This document shows positions 29,946 to 38,436 of a DNA stretch of 64,000 nucleotides, one piece after another. A program made the position numbers and the translations under genes. How positions within the stretch are numbered: position 1 is the first letter of the stretch; every line of letters starts with the position of its first letter. The DNA is from Nocardioides massiliensis (GTDB taxonomy: Bacteria; Actinomycetota; Actinomycetes; Propionibacteriales; Nocardioidaceae). The stretch is taken from the NCBI RefSeq assembly GCF_030811215.1, contig NZ_JAUSQM010000001.1, positions 3,940,001-4,004,000 on the forward strand, given 5' to 3'. The notes beneath the pieces are model-generated. The model worked only from the letters and a program-made list of their open reading frames with translations, did not search any database and had not been told where the DNA came from.

Positions 29946-30836
29946 ATGCGCTTCGACCCCGAGCACCTCGAGACCCTGCGCGTCATCGCCGAGGAGGGGA
30001 CGTTCGAGGCGGCAGCACGTCGACTGCGCGTGACGCCGAGCGCCGTGAGCCAGCGCATCCGAGCGCTCGAGCGCACCGCCGGCCAGGTGCTCGTGCGGCG
30101 TACGACGCCCGCGGAGGTGACCGAGGCCGGCGCTCCCCTGCTCCGGCTCGCGCGGCAGCTGCACCTGCTCGACGCGGAGGCCGGCACCCTCCTGCCCACC
30201 GCGCCGGGCGCCGAGCCCGTGGTCACCGAGCTCGCCGTCGCGGTCAACGCCGACTCGCTGGCGACCTGGTTCCGCCCCGTCCTGGACGAGATCGCCGCCC
30301 GACCCGCGACCGCGCTGCGCCTGCACGTGGAGGACCAGGCCTACTCCAGCGACCTGCTTCGCCGCGGCGACGTCCAGGCCGCCATCACCGCGAGCAGCGA
30401 CCCCGTCCAGGGGTGCTCGGTGGAGCACCTCGGGACGCTGCGCTACCGCCCGGCCGCCGCACCCGGGCTGCTCGAGCGCCACCGCAGCGGACGCGGCGTC
30501 GACTGGGCGGCCATGCCGGTGGTGGTGTTCAACGAGAAGGACCGACTGCAGGACGACGCGCTCGCTGCACGCGGGCACGCGCGTCCGCCGGTGGTCCACC
30601 GGGTGCCGAGCTCGGCGGACTTCCTCGAGGCCGTACGCCGGGGCCTGGGCTGGGGCATGGTGCCGGAGCCGCAGCTCACGGCGGTCGAGGCCGACGGCGA
30701 GCTGGTGCGGCTGCCGGGCACGACGTGGAGCGGCGTACCCCTGCATTGGCAGCGCTGGCGCCTGGAGAGCGCGGGGCTGGACGACCTCACCAACGCAGTG
30801 CGCCGGGCCGCGCGTGCTGCGCTGGCCCGGCGCTGA
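29946..30836 (+). CDS. LysG/ArgP-type LysR-family regulator
   Basis: A 296-residue regulator of the LysR family in the ArgP/LysG branch. The N-terminal helix-turn-helix is RFDPEHLETLRVIAEEGTFEAAARRLRVTPSAVSQRIRALER. The effector domain begins near residue 90, with VVTELAVAVNADSLATWF in the expected ArgP pattern. It should activate the divergent exporter in response to basic amino acids. I chose ATG 29946 rather than 29907 because homology starts at MRFDPEHLE and because the earlier start would lie in the operator. A short stretch of 28 bases divides it from the convergent acyl-CoA dehydrogenase. Confidence 0.9.
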   Translation: MRFDPEHLETLRVIAEEGTFEAAARRLRVTPSAVSQRIRALERTAGQVLVRRTTPAEVTEAGAPLLRLARQLHLLDAEAGTLLPTAPGAEPVVTELAVAVNADSLATWFRPVLDEIAARPATALRLHVEDQAYSSDLLRRGDVQAAITASSDPVQGCSVEHLGTLRYRPAAAPGLLERHRSGRGVDWAAMPVVVFNEKDRLQDDALAARGHARPPVVHRVPSSADFLEAVRRGLGWGMVPEPQLTAVEADGELVRLPGTTWSGVPLHWQRWRLESAGLDDLTNAVRRAARAALARR

Positions 30837-30864
30837 AGCTGCCGCTGGTCGTGCCGAGGGCTGA

Positions 30865-32016
30865 TCAGCCCAGGACGTCCTTGGCGATGATCATCTTCAT
30901 AACCTCGGAGGTGCCGCCATAGATCCGGGTGACCCGGTTGTCGGCGTAGAGCCGGGCGATGGGGTACTCGTTGATGTAGCCGTAGCCGCCGTGCAGCTGC
31001 AGGCACCGGTCGATGATCCGGTTGGCCGTCTCGGTGCAGAACAGCTTGGCCGACGCGGCCTCGACCGCGGTGAGCTCACCGGCGTCGTGGGCCTCGATGG
31101 CGCGGTCGACGACGGCCTGGCACGCGTCGAGCTCGGCCTTGCAGGCGGCCAGCTCGAACTTGGTGTTCTGGAAGGCCGCGACCGGCTGACCGAAGACCTC
31201 GCGCTGCTTGGTGTAGTCGACGGCGAACCGCAGCGCTGCCGCGGCCTGGGCGTAGGCGCCGACGGCGATGCCGAGCCGCTCCTGGGGGAGGTTCTGCCCG
31301 AGGTAGGAGAAGCCCATGTTCTCCTCGCCGAGCAGGTCCTCGGCCGGGACCCGGACGTCGGTGAAGGACAGCTCCGCGGTGTCGGAGACCTTGAGACCGA
31401 TCTTGTCGAGCTTGCGGCCGACCTCCCAACCCGGGAGCGAGGTGTCGACGACGAGCAGCGAGATGCCGAAGCGGCGGTCGTCCTCGCGCGGCGGGGCGGT
31501 GCGGGCGCAGACGATGACGCGACCGGCGAGCACGCCGCCGGTGATGAAGGTCTTGGCCCCGTTGAGGACGTAGTGGTCCCCGTCGCGCACGGCGGTCGTG
31601 CGCATGCCGGCGAGGTCGGAGCCCGTGCCGGGCTCGGTCATCGCGATGGCGAACATCGTCTCGCCCGAGACGAAACCGGGCATCCACCGCTGCAGCTGCT
31701 CCTCGGTGCCGAGCTTGAGCAGGTAGGGCAGGCAGAGCTCCGTGTGGACGCCCGCGGCGCCGAGGTTGACCCCCGCCCGGCACGCCTCCTCGGTGAGGAT
31801 CGCGGAGTACTTGAACGAATCGATGCCGGCCCCGCCGTACTCCTCGGGGACCTCGATCCCCCAGACACCCAGCTCGCCGAGCTTGGTGTAGAGCTCCGTG
31901 GGGACCTGACCGGCCTCGAACCAGTCCGGGTAGTGGGGCACGACCTCGGCCTCGATGAACCGGCGGATGGTCTGGCGATAGGACTCGTGGTCCTCGTTGT
32001 AGAGAGTGCGACGCAT
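30865..32016 (-). CDS. Acyl-CoA dehydrogenase
   Basis: A 383-residue flavoprotein. It has the FAD-binding pattern AIAMTEPGTGSDLAGMRTTA and a second flavin motif, then the conserved LQLHGGYGYINEYPIARLYADNRVTRIYGGTSEVMKMIIAKDVL tail. The catalytic base is near the C-terminus; the region INEYPIARLY is typical of short- and medium-chain enzymes. It introduces the alpha,beta double bond of acyl-CoA and passes electrons to ETF. Substrate length is not visible. It is the upstream member of a same-strand tandem with the UvrD2 gene but with opposite logic, so they are likely independent. Confidence 0.93.
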   Translation of the reverse strand: MRRTLYNEDHESYRQTIRRFIEAEVVPHYPDWFEAGQVPTELYTKLGELGVWGIEVPEEYGGAGIDSFKYSAILTEEACRAGVNLGAAGVHTELCLPYLLKLGTEEQLQRWMPGFVSGETMFAIAMTEPGTGSDLAGMRTTAVRDGDHYVLNGAKTFITGGVLAGRVIVCARTAPPREDDRRFGISLLVVDTSLPGWEVGRKLDKIGLKVSDTAELSFTDVRVPAEDLLGEENMGFSYLGQNLPQERLGIAVGAYAQAAAALRFAVDYTKQREVFGQPVAAFQNTKFELAACKAELDACQAVVDRAIEAHDAGELTAVEAASAKLFCTETANRIIDRCLQLHGGYGYINEYPIARLYADNRVTRIYGGTSEVMKMIIAKDVLG

Positions 32017-32030
32017 GGGCGCAAACCTAC

Positions 32031-34097
32031 TCAGGAGTCATTGACGATCGCGAGCACCTCGTCGGCGTACTTGTCGATCTTGGAGCGCCCCACCCCGCTG
32101 ATCGCCAACAGGGCGCGCTCGTCGGCGGGCTTCTGCTCCGCGATCGCCTGCAGGGTGAGGTCGGTGAAGACCACGAAGGCCGGCACCTTGTCGGTGGTGG
32201 CGCGCTCCACCCGCCACTCCCGCAGCCGCTCGAACAACGCCTCGTCGTACGTCGCGGGGCAGTTCTCGCACCGCCCGACCTTGCGCTCCGCGGTGGTGGT
32301 GAGCGAGATGCCGCACGAGCGGCAGGTGGCCAGGCCCTTGCGGCGGGTGCGCTGCTTGCCGGGCGCGCGGTCGGAGCCGACCTCGGGGCGGACGTCGGCG
32401 AGGAACCGCGACGGCTTGCGCGAGGCGCGACCGCCGGGCGAGCGCGACTGCGACCAGGAGACGGTGAGCTGCTGGCGCGCGCGGGTCATGCCGACGTAGA
32501 GCAGCCGGCGCTCCTCGCCGATCTGCTCGGGCCCCTCGGCGTAGACGATCGGCATCGAGCCCTCCTGCATGCCGCACAGGAAGACGCGGTCCCACTCCAG
32601 GCCCTTGGCGGCGTGGAGGGTGGCCAGGGTGACGCCCTCGGCGACGGGGGCGTGCTGCTCGCTGGCGCGGCGGTCGAGCTCGTCGACGAACGCATCCAGG
32701 GTGGCGGCCGGGTCCTGCGCGAACTCCTCGGCCTGGGTGACCAGGGCGTGCAGGGACTCCCAGCGGTCGCGCTTGGCGCCACGGCCGGTCGGGGCCTGCT
32801 CGGTCCACTCCATCCCGGCGAGGACGGCCTTGGTCTCGACCACCAGGTCCTCGGCCGCGACCGGCTCGCCGCCGCGGGCGCGCCCGCGCAGCATCGTGAC
32901 GGCTTGGCGGACCTCGGGCCGCTCGAAGAAGCGGGCGGCACCGCGCACGACGTACGCCAGTCCGCGCGCGGCCAGCGCCTCCTCGAACGCCTCGGACTGG
33001 GCATTGATGCGGAACAGGATCGCGATCTCGCGCAGGGGGACGCCGTTGCGCTGGGCCGCGAGGATCTCGGCCGCGGTCGCCTCGGCTTCGGCGACCTCGT
33101 CGGGGTGCTCGACGTAGGCCACGTCGGGACCGGCGGGCTGCTGGGCGACCAGCCGTACCGCTCCCCCGCGCTCGGGACCCGTGCCGAGGACGGTGTTGGC
33201 GGCCTCGACGATCTGCGGCGTGGAGCGGTAGTTGCGCACCAGCTCGACGGTGGTGACGTCGCGGAAGCGGGAGCCGAGGTCGCGCAGGTAGTCGGCCCGG
33301 GCGCCGGCGAAGGAATAGATCGTCTGGGCGGGGTCGCCGACGACGCACAGTTCGTCGCGACCGCCGAGCCACAGCTCGAGCAGCGCCCACTGGATCGGGC
33401 TGACGTCCTGGAACTCGTCGACGACGAACCACTTGTATTGCCGGCGCACCTGCGCCCCCACCCGCTCGTCCTCGAGGAGTGCGGCCGTGATGAGCAGGAC
33501 GTCCTCCATGTCCATCCGGCCCTGGCCGCGCTTGACCTCCTCGTAGCCGGCGAACACCCGCGCGATCACGCTCGGCGCCTGGCCGCTGACCTCGCGGTTG
33601 CGCGCCTTCGCCGCGCGCTCGTAGTCGTCGGGGCGCACGTTGGAGACCTTGGCCCACTCGATCTCCGAGGCCAGGTCGCGCAGCGTCGCCTGGTCGACCT
33701 GGACCCGCAGCCCGCGCGCGGCCTGGGCGAGCATCCCGAGCTTGGACTCGATCAGCTGCGGCGGCTCCCCGCCGTAGACGTGCGGCCAGAAGTAGCGCAG
33801 CTGGCGCAGCGCCGCCGAGTGGAACGTGCGCGCCTGCACCCCGGCAGCGCCCAACCCGCGCAGCCGCCCACGCATCTCCCCGGCGGCCCGGGTCGTGAAC
33901 GTGACGGCCAGGACCTCGTTGGGCGCATAGACGCCGCTCGCGACGCCGTAGGCGATGCGGTGGGTGATGGCGCGGGTCTTGCCCGTGCCGGCACCGGCGA
34001 GCACGCGCACCGGTCCGCGCAGGGTCGTCGCGACCGCGCGCTGCTCGGGGTCGAGACCCTCGAGCAGGGCGTCGGGAGAGGTGCCGGACGTGGGCAA
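32031..34097 (-). CDS. uvrD2: ATP-dependent DNA helicase UvrD2
   Basis: A 688-residue superfamily 1 helicase starting at TTG 34097. Motif I is LAGAGTGKTRAI, Ia FTTRAAGEM, II VVDEFQDVSPIQ, III VGDPAQTIYSFAG, IV VELVRNYRSTP, V TLHAAKGLEWDRVFL and VI LLYVGMTRARQQL. The C-terminus has a four-Cys motif (TCRSCG and CENC) followed by an HRDC domain (AFVVFTDLTLQAIAEQKP...LLAISGVGRSKIDKY). This layout is that of mycobacterial UvrD2. It has a role in DNA repair or replication; in M. tuberculosis it is essential. It is divergent from mycoredoxin, and the order matches Rv3198c-Rv3198A. Confidence 0.94.
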   Translation of the reverse strand: MPTSGTSPDALLEGLDPEQRAVATTLRGPVRVLAGAGTGKTRAITHRIAYGVASGVYAPNEVLAVTFTTRAAGEMRGRLRGLGAAGVQARTFHSAALRQLRYFWPHVYGGEPPQLIESKLGMLAQAARGLRVQVDQATLRDLASEIEWAKVSNVRPDDYERAAKARNREVSGQAPSVIARVFAGYEEVKRGQGRMDMEDVLLITAALLEDERVGAQVRRQYKWFVVDEFQDVSPIQWALLELWLGGRDELCVVGDPAQTIYSFAGARADYLRDLGSRFRDVTTVELVRNYRSTPQIVEAANTVLGTGPERGGAVRLVAQQPAGPDVAYVEHPDEVAEAEATAAEILAAQRNGVPLREIAILFRINAQSEAFEEALAARGLAYVVRGAARFFERPEVRQAVTMLRGRARGGEPVAAEDLVVETKAVLAGMEWTEQAPTGRGAKRDRWESLHALVTQAEEFAQDPAATLDAFVDELDRRASEQHAPVAEGVTLATLHAAKGLEWDRVFLCGMQEGSMPIVYAEGPEQIGEERRLLYVGMTRARQQLTVSWSQSRSPGGRASRKPSRFLADVRPEVGSDRAPGKQRTRRKGLATCRSCGISLTTTAERKVGRCENCPATYDEALFERLREWRVERATTDKVPAFVVFTDLTLQAIAEQKPADERALLAISGVGRSKIDKYADEVLAIVNDS

Positions 34098-34200
34098 CAG
34101 CGTGGAACAACTCCTCGGGTCGTAGCGTTCTCGTCAGACGGGCCCGAGCCTAGAGCGCGGCCCCGACATCGCTGTCCGCACCCGACCCTGGAGACCCGCT

Positions 34201-34452
34201 GTGACTGCTGCGTCCGTGACGATGTATTCGACCCCGTGGTGTGGCTACTGCCACCGGCTGAAGTCCCAGATGGACCGCGAGGGCATCAGCTACGAGGTCG
34301 TCGACATCGAGCAGCACCCCGAGGCCGCGCAGATCGTCGAGAAGGTCAACAACGGCAACCAGACCGTCCCGACGCTGGTCTACGCCGACGGGTCGGCGCA
34401 GACCAACCCGTCGCTCAAGCAGGTCAAGGAGAAGCTGGCCGAGTTGGCGTGA
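34201..34452 (+). CDS. Mycoredoxin (glutaredoxin-like)
   Basis: An 83-residue thioredoxin-fold protein with the redox motif YSTPWCGYCHRLK (CGYC) and the cis-Pro site TVPTLVY. It uses mycothiol to reduce protein or peroxide-derived mixed disulfides in the cytoplasm. This is the Mrx1 homologue by size and neighbour (next to uvrD2, as for Rv3198A). The start is GTG 34201. Its stop overlaps the GTG of the downstream Crp/Fnr-type regulator by four bases (GTGA), so the two are translationally coupled and may act together in redox sensing. Confidence 0.93.
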   Translation: MTAASVTMYSTPWCGYCHRLKSQMDREGISYEVVDIEQHPEAAQIVEKVNNGNQTVPTLVYADGSAQTNPSLKQVKEKLAELA

Positions 34453-35162
34453 GCCGCCCGCTGCTGCCGCTGGTCGAGGAGCCCGGGTCCGACCTCTGCG
34501 TCGCCCGGGTGCCGATCTTCGGCGGCCTCGATCACGCCGACCAGGTGGCTGTCGCGGCCGTGGCCCGCCCGGTCACGCTGACCAAGGGTGAGCAGGTCGT
34601 CGCCGCCGGCGCGCCGCTGCGGCAGCTGCTGGTGGCGCACACCGGCATGGTGAAGGTCGCGCGGATCACCGCAGACGGCCACGAGCAGATCGTCCGGCTG
34701 CTCGGTCCCGGGGACTTCTTCGGCGAGTCCGGCTTCCTCACCGGCAGCAGGTCGGAGCACTTCGTCACTGCAGTGGAGCCGGCCAGCATGTGCACCTTCC
34801 ACCACGACGACCTGCACCGGTTGATCACCGAGCACCCCTCGATCGGTTGGCAGCTGTTGCGCACGGTCAGCGACCGGCTGCTGGAGACCGAGACCCGGTT
34901 GGCCGCCGTGATCTCGGGCGACGTGAGCGCGCGGCTGGCGGGATACCTGCTCTCCTTGCCCGGGCGCCACGACGAACAGGGGCTCCAGGTCCAGCTGCCG
35001 ATCGCCAAGAAGGACATCGCCTCCCTGCTCGACACCACCCCGGAGTCCCTGAGCCGGCAGCTGCGCCGGTTGCGGGACTCCGGGGTGGTGCGGGAGCTGG
35101 CCGGGGGTCGGCTCCTGATCGCCGACCCCGACGCCCTCATGCGGCTGTCGGAGCAGCCCTGA
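34449..35162 (+). CDS. Crp/Fnr-family regulator with two cysteines
   Basis: A 237-residue regulator. The N-terminal cyclic-nucleotide-type barrel includes VPIFGGLDHADQ near residue 21 and LLGPGDFFGESGFLTG. The C-terminal helix-turn-helix is IAKKDIASLLDTTPESLSRQLRRLRDSGVV. The recognition helix has E199, S202 and R203, the E..SR pattern that reads TTGAT half-sites in Fnr. Only two cysteines are present, C17 and C115, so a [4Fe-4S] Fnr cluster is unlikely. C17/C115 spacing recalls the two-cysteine FLP switch. It follows mycoredoxin with overlapping start. Its 3' end overlaps the convergent ATPase gene by 26 bases. It is the likely reader of the Fnr-type box at 37463-37476. Confidence 0.87.
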   Translation: MSRPLLPLVEEPGSDLCVARVPIFGGLDHADQVAVAAVARPVTLTKGEQVVAAGAPLRQLLVAHTGMVKVARITADGHEQIVRLLGPGDFFGESGFLTGSRSEHFVTAVEPASMCTFHHDDLHRLITEHPSIGWQLLRTVSDRLLETETRLAAVISGDVSARLAGYLLSLPGRHDEQGLQVQLPIAKKDIASLLDTTPESLSRQLRRLRDSGVVRELAGGRLLIADPDALMRLSEQP

Positions 35163-37119
35163 GCGAGGCGTTGTCGGCGTCCTGACCGGGTCGCTGCGGC
35201 GGGTTGCGGTCTTCGGCCGGCTGGGCCGGTCGCAGCAGGCGCATCGCGTTGACGATGACCAGCAGCACCGACAGCTCGTGGACGAGCATCCCGATCGCCA
35301 TCGTGACGCCGCCGAGGAGCACGCCGGCGACCAGAGCCGCGACGGTGACCAGCGCGATCGTGATGTTCTGGCGCATGTTCGCGACCGTGCGCCGGGCGAG
35401 ACCGACCGCAGCGGGCAGCTTGAGCAGGTCGTCCTTCATCAGCGCGATGTCGGCCGTCTCGATCGCCACCCCGCTGCCGGCTGCCCCCATCGCGACGCCG
35501 ATGTCGGCGGTCGCCAGGGCAGGTGCGTCGTTGACCCCGTCGCCGACCATCGCGACCGTGCGGCCCTCGCGTTGCAGCTGGGCCACCGCCTCGAGCTTCG
35601 CCTCGGGCAGCAGGCTCGCGCGCACCTGGTCGATGCCGACCTGGCTGGCGACCGCCCGAGCCACCGGCTCGATGTCGCCGGTCAGCATGACCACCTCGCG
35701 TACGCCGACCCGGCGCAGGCGCCGCACCATCTCGGCGGCCTCGGGACGGACCCGGTCGGCCACTGCGACGACGCCCACTACGTCGCCGTCCACGGCGACC
35801 ACCATCGGCGTACGCCCGGCCTCGGCGAGCTCCGCCACGGTCTCGGCGACCTGTCCTCCGAGGTCGTGATCGGCGCGCTCCGCCGCGATCAGCGCCAGGT
35901 TGCCCACCGCGACGCGACGACCATCGAGGGTCGCGACGATCCCCTTGCCGGCCACCGGCTCCGTGTGCTCGGGCAGGCCGGGGACCGCGAGTCCCTCGGC
36001 AGCCGCCGCCTCCAGGATCGGTCGCGCGAGCGGGTGCTCCGAGCCGGCTTCGGCACGGGCAGCGAGTGCCAGCACGTCGGCGCGACCCCAGCCCGGTCGT
36101 AGCGCGACGACGTCGGTCAGTCGGGGGCGTCCCTCGGTGAGCGTCCCGGTCTTGTCGAGCGCCACCGCGTCGATCCGCGCGGACGTCTCGAGGAACTCCC
36201 CGCCCTTGATCAACATGCCGTCCTTCGCACCGCGACCGATGCCCGCCACGATAGAGACGGGGATCGAGATGACCAGCGCGCCGGGGCACGCGATCACCAG
36301 CAGCGTCAGCGCGAGCACGACGTCGCGGGTCACCAGCCCGGCGACGACGGCCAGGACGATGATCGCCGGGGTGTACCAGGCCGAGAACCGGTCCATGAAC
36401 GCCTGGGTCGGGGCCTTGGCGTCCTGCGCCTCCTCCACGCGGTGGATGATCCGCGCCAACGTCGTGTCCGCGCCGGCGCCCGTGGTCCGCACCTGGAGGA
36501 ATCCCCCGGTGGAGACGGTGCCGGCGAAGACGCGGTCGCCCTCGACCTTCTCCGCGGGGATGGACTCACCCGTGATCGAGGCCTCGTCGACCGCGCCGCT
36601 TCCGGCCACGACTTCCCCGTCGACCGGGACCTTCGTGCCGCTCTTGACCAGCACGACTTCGCCCACCTCGACGGTCGCGGCCGGCACCTCGACCTGCTCG
36701 CCCGCGCGGAGCACCACGGCGACGTCGGGAGCCACGGCGATCAGCTCAGCGAGGGCCGAGCGCGTCTTTGCGAGCGTCGCGCTCTCCAGCGCGTGACCGA
36801 CGGCGAACAGGAAGGTCACCGCGGCGGCCTCCCAGTAGTTGCCGATGACGACGGCGCCAGACGCGGCGACCGAGACGAGCAGGTCGATGCCGACGACCCG
36901 CACGGTCAGCGCTCGCGCGGCCTTGACCACCACCGGCGTACCAGCGATGACGGCTGCGGCGATCATCAGCGCGTCGGCCCAGCCAGTGGCGCCGGCCAGT
37001 CGCGACACTGCGAACGAGGCCAGGATCGCCGTGCCGGACACGGTGGGGACAGCCCAGCGGTGTCCGATCCAGCGACGGACCCGGGTGCCCATGGTGCTCA
37101 TGCTCATGCTCATGCTCAT
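35137..37119 (-). CDS. Heavy-metal P1B-type ATPase (CPG variant)
   Basis: A 660-residue membrane ATPase that pumps a heavy metal ion. It has the phosphatase motif TGES (near 184), the membrane metal motif IACPGALVISIP (C278-P279-G280) in place of the common CPC, DKTGTLTEG with the phosphorylated Asp at 322, and GDGVNDAPAL. The last membrane segment has GMLVHELSVLLVIVNAMRL. It has no N-terminal HMA domain; the neighbouring CPSC-containing protein can supply one. The N-terminus is a repeated MS (ATGAGC four times), so several ATG codons compete. Metal specificity is unknown: Zn/Cd-type or Cu-type, with CPG uncommon. The order with the HMA protein and regulator suggests a metal-efflux unit. It overlaps the regulator's 3' end by 26 bases. 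Confidence 0.92.
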   Translation of the reverse strand: MSMSMSMSTMGTRVRRWIGHRWAVPTVSGTAILASFAVSRLAGATGWADALMIAAAVIAGTPVVVKAARALTVRVVGIDLLVSVAASGAVVIGNYWEAAAVTFLFAVGHALESATLAKTRSALAELIAVAPDVAVVLRAGEQVEVPAATVEVGEVVLVKSGTKVPVDGEVVAGSGAVDEASITGESIPAEKVEGDRVFAGTVSTGGFLQVRTTGAGADTTLARIIHRVEEAQDAKAPTQAFMDRFSAWYTPAIIVLAVVAGLVTRDVVLALTLLVIACPGALVISIPVSIVAGIGRGAKDGMLIKGGEFLETSARIDAVALDKTGTLTEGRPRLTDVVALRPGWGRADVLALAARAEAGSEHPLARPILEAAAAEGLAVPGLPEHTEPVAGKGIVATLDGRRVAVGNLALIAAERADHDLGGQVAETVAELAEAGRTPMVVAVDGDVVGVVAVADRVRPEAAEMVRRLRRVGVREVVMLTGDIEPVARAVASQVGIDQVRASLLPEAKLEAVAQLQREGRTVAMVGDGVNDAPALATADIGVAMGAAGSGVAIETADIALMKDDLLKLPAAVGLARRTVANMRQNITIALVTVAALVAGVLLGGVTMAIGMLVHELSVLLVIVNAMRLLRPAQPAEDRNPPQRPGQDADNASLRAAPTAA

Positions 37120-37144
37120 GACGACTCCTCGACGTTTCTGCGGG

Positions 37145-37381
37145 TCAGAACGCAGCCGGGCGGGCGACGTAGCCCGCCTTGGCGACGGCGTCGATCAGTG
37201 CGTCGACGTCGCTGAGCGCGGCGTCGTGGCGGACCTCGATGCGCGCGGAGGCGAAGTGCACCGTGACCGAGTCGACGCCGGGCAGCCGCCCGACCCGCTT
37301 CTCGATCTTCGCCACGCAGGAGGGGCAGGAGAACCCCTCGGCGCGCAGGACGGTGGTGGTGAGGGCGGTGGTGGTGTTCAT
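37145..37381 (-). CDS. Heavy-metal-binding HMA chaperone
   Basis: A 78-residue ferredoxin-like HMA domain, with AEGFSCPSCVAKIEKRVGRLPGVDSVTVHFASARIEVRHD. CPSC replaces the usual MxCxxC spacer. It would bind a metal ion and pass it to the P-type ATPase, which lacks its own HMA. It is 25 bases upstream of the ATPase start on the same strand, so the two form one operon under the Fnr-type box 82 bases upstream. Metal unknown. Confidence 0.88.
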   Translation of the reverse strand: MNTTTALTTTVLRAEGFSCPSCVAKIEKRVGRLPGVDSVTVHFASARIEVRHDAALSDVDALIDAVAKAGYVARPAAF

Positions 37382-37462
37382 GATCGGGCCTTCCTGTGTG
37401 GCTTCTCGTCCCCACTCTCCGGGGGACGATCCTGAAGCTACGCAGGACGGGCGGCGGTCTCC

Positions 37463-37476
37463 TTGACGCAGATCAA
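37463..37476. promoter_or_regulatory. Fnr/Crp-type box TTGACGCAGATCAA
   Basis: TTGAC-GCAG-ATCAA is a near-perfect match to the Fnr consensus TTGAT-N4-ATCAA. It lies 82-95 bases upstream of the HMA gene start, in a promoter-like position for the HMA-ATPase operon. The regulator gene immediately past the other end of the ATPase is a Crp/Fnr protein with the matching recognition-helix residues (E199, S202, R203). The link is inferred. Confidence 0.7.
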
Positions 37477-37528
37477 GCCCGCGGGGGAATGCGCCGCTGG
37501 ACGTCGGCGACGACGCCCTGTAGCCGGC

Positions 37529-38434
37529 TCACCAGCGGCCGGGCAGCTCCCCGCCGTACCAGTGCTCGATGAGTGACCGCGAGATGGAGATGCCGCCCGG
37601 CAGGACGAGCGTGCCGGCCTCGGCCTCGGCGCGCATCTCCTCGCGGGTGAACCAGCGCGCGTCCTCGATCTCGTCGGCGTCGACGTCGATCTCGACCGAC
37701 GTCGCCTCGGCGACGAACCCCACCATCAGGCTCGCCGGGAACGGCCACGGCTGGTTGCCGAAGTAGTGCACGGCGCCGACGTGGATGCCGGCCTCCTCGA
37801 GCACCTCGCGGCGTACGGCGTCCTCCAGCGACTCGCCCGGCTCGAGGAACCCCGCCAGCGTCGAGTAGCGCCCCGGCGGCCACGACGGCTGCCGGCCGAG
37901 CAGCGCGCGCTCGCCACCCGCCCCCTCGTGACCGGGTCCGTCGGTGACGAGCATGATCACGGCCGGGTCGGTGCGCGGGAAGTGGTGGCGCCCGCAGCCG
38001 GTGCAGACCTGCTCGTGGCCGGCGTGGCTCGGCTCGAGGGCTGCGCCGCAGCGGCCGCAGAACCGGTGGACGCGCATCCACTCCGCCAGCGCGACCGCAT
38101 GCACCAGCAGGTCGGCCTCCGCCGGCTCGAGGTCCTGCAGCAGCGCCCGCAGGAAGACCCAGTCGTCCTGGGCCGCCTCGTCGCCGGCCTGCAGCGCGAA
38201 GTGGACCACCCCGTCCTGCTCGCCGAGCAGGATCCGGGTGCCGGCGGGGGCGTCCTGCGGGGAGACCCACCGGCGCTCGCTCGTCGGCGCGAGCTTCGTG
38301 CCGCCCAGGACGAGCACCCGGGTGGCCGCGTCGTCCCAGACCTCGGCGAGCCACGCCTCGTCGGTGCGCCGCCCGCCGATGCGCTCGTGGGCGCGTTGCG
38401 ACAGCGCGACCTGGGTCGTCGGGGAGGACGTCAC
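37529..38434 (-). CDS. nudC: NAD+ diphosphatase / NADH pyrophosphatase NudC
   Basis: A 301-residue Nudix protein starting at GTG 38434. The zinc-ribbon is FCGRCGAALEPSHAGHEQVCTGCGRHHFPR. The Nudix box is GFLEPGESLEDAVRREVLEEAGI, and the family motif NQPWPFPASLM lies just after it. It hydrolyses NAD(H) to AMP and NMN(H), and in some bacteria removes NAD caps from RNA. It is the last gene of the operon adnA-adnB-M3 peptidase-nudC, with only two bases from the peptidase stop. By order it corresponds to Rv3199c. Confidence 0.93.
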   Translation of the reverse strand: MTSSPTTQVALSQRAHERIGGRRTDEAWLAEVWDDAATRVLVLGGTKLAPTSERRWVSPQDAPAGTRILLGEQDGVVHFALQAGDEAAQDDWVFLRALLQDLEPAEADLLVHAVALAEWMRVHRFCGRCGAALEPSHAGHEQVCTGCGRHHFPRTDPAVIMLVTDGPGHEGAGGERALLGRQPSWPPGRYSTLAGFLEPGESLEDAVRREVLEEAGIHVGAVHYFGNQPWPFPASLMVGFVAEATSVEIDVDADEIEDARWFTREEMRAEAEAGTLVLPGGISISRSLIEHWYGGELPGRW

Positions 38435-38436
38435 GC

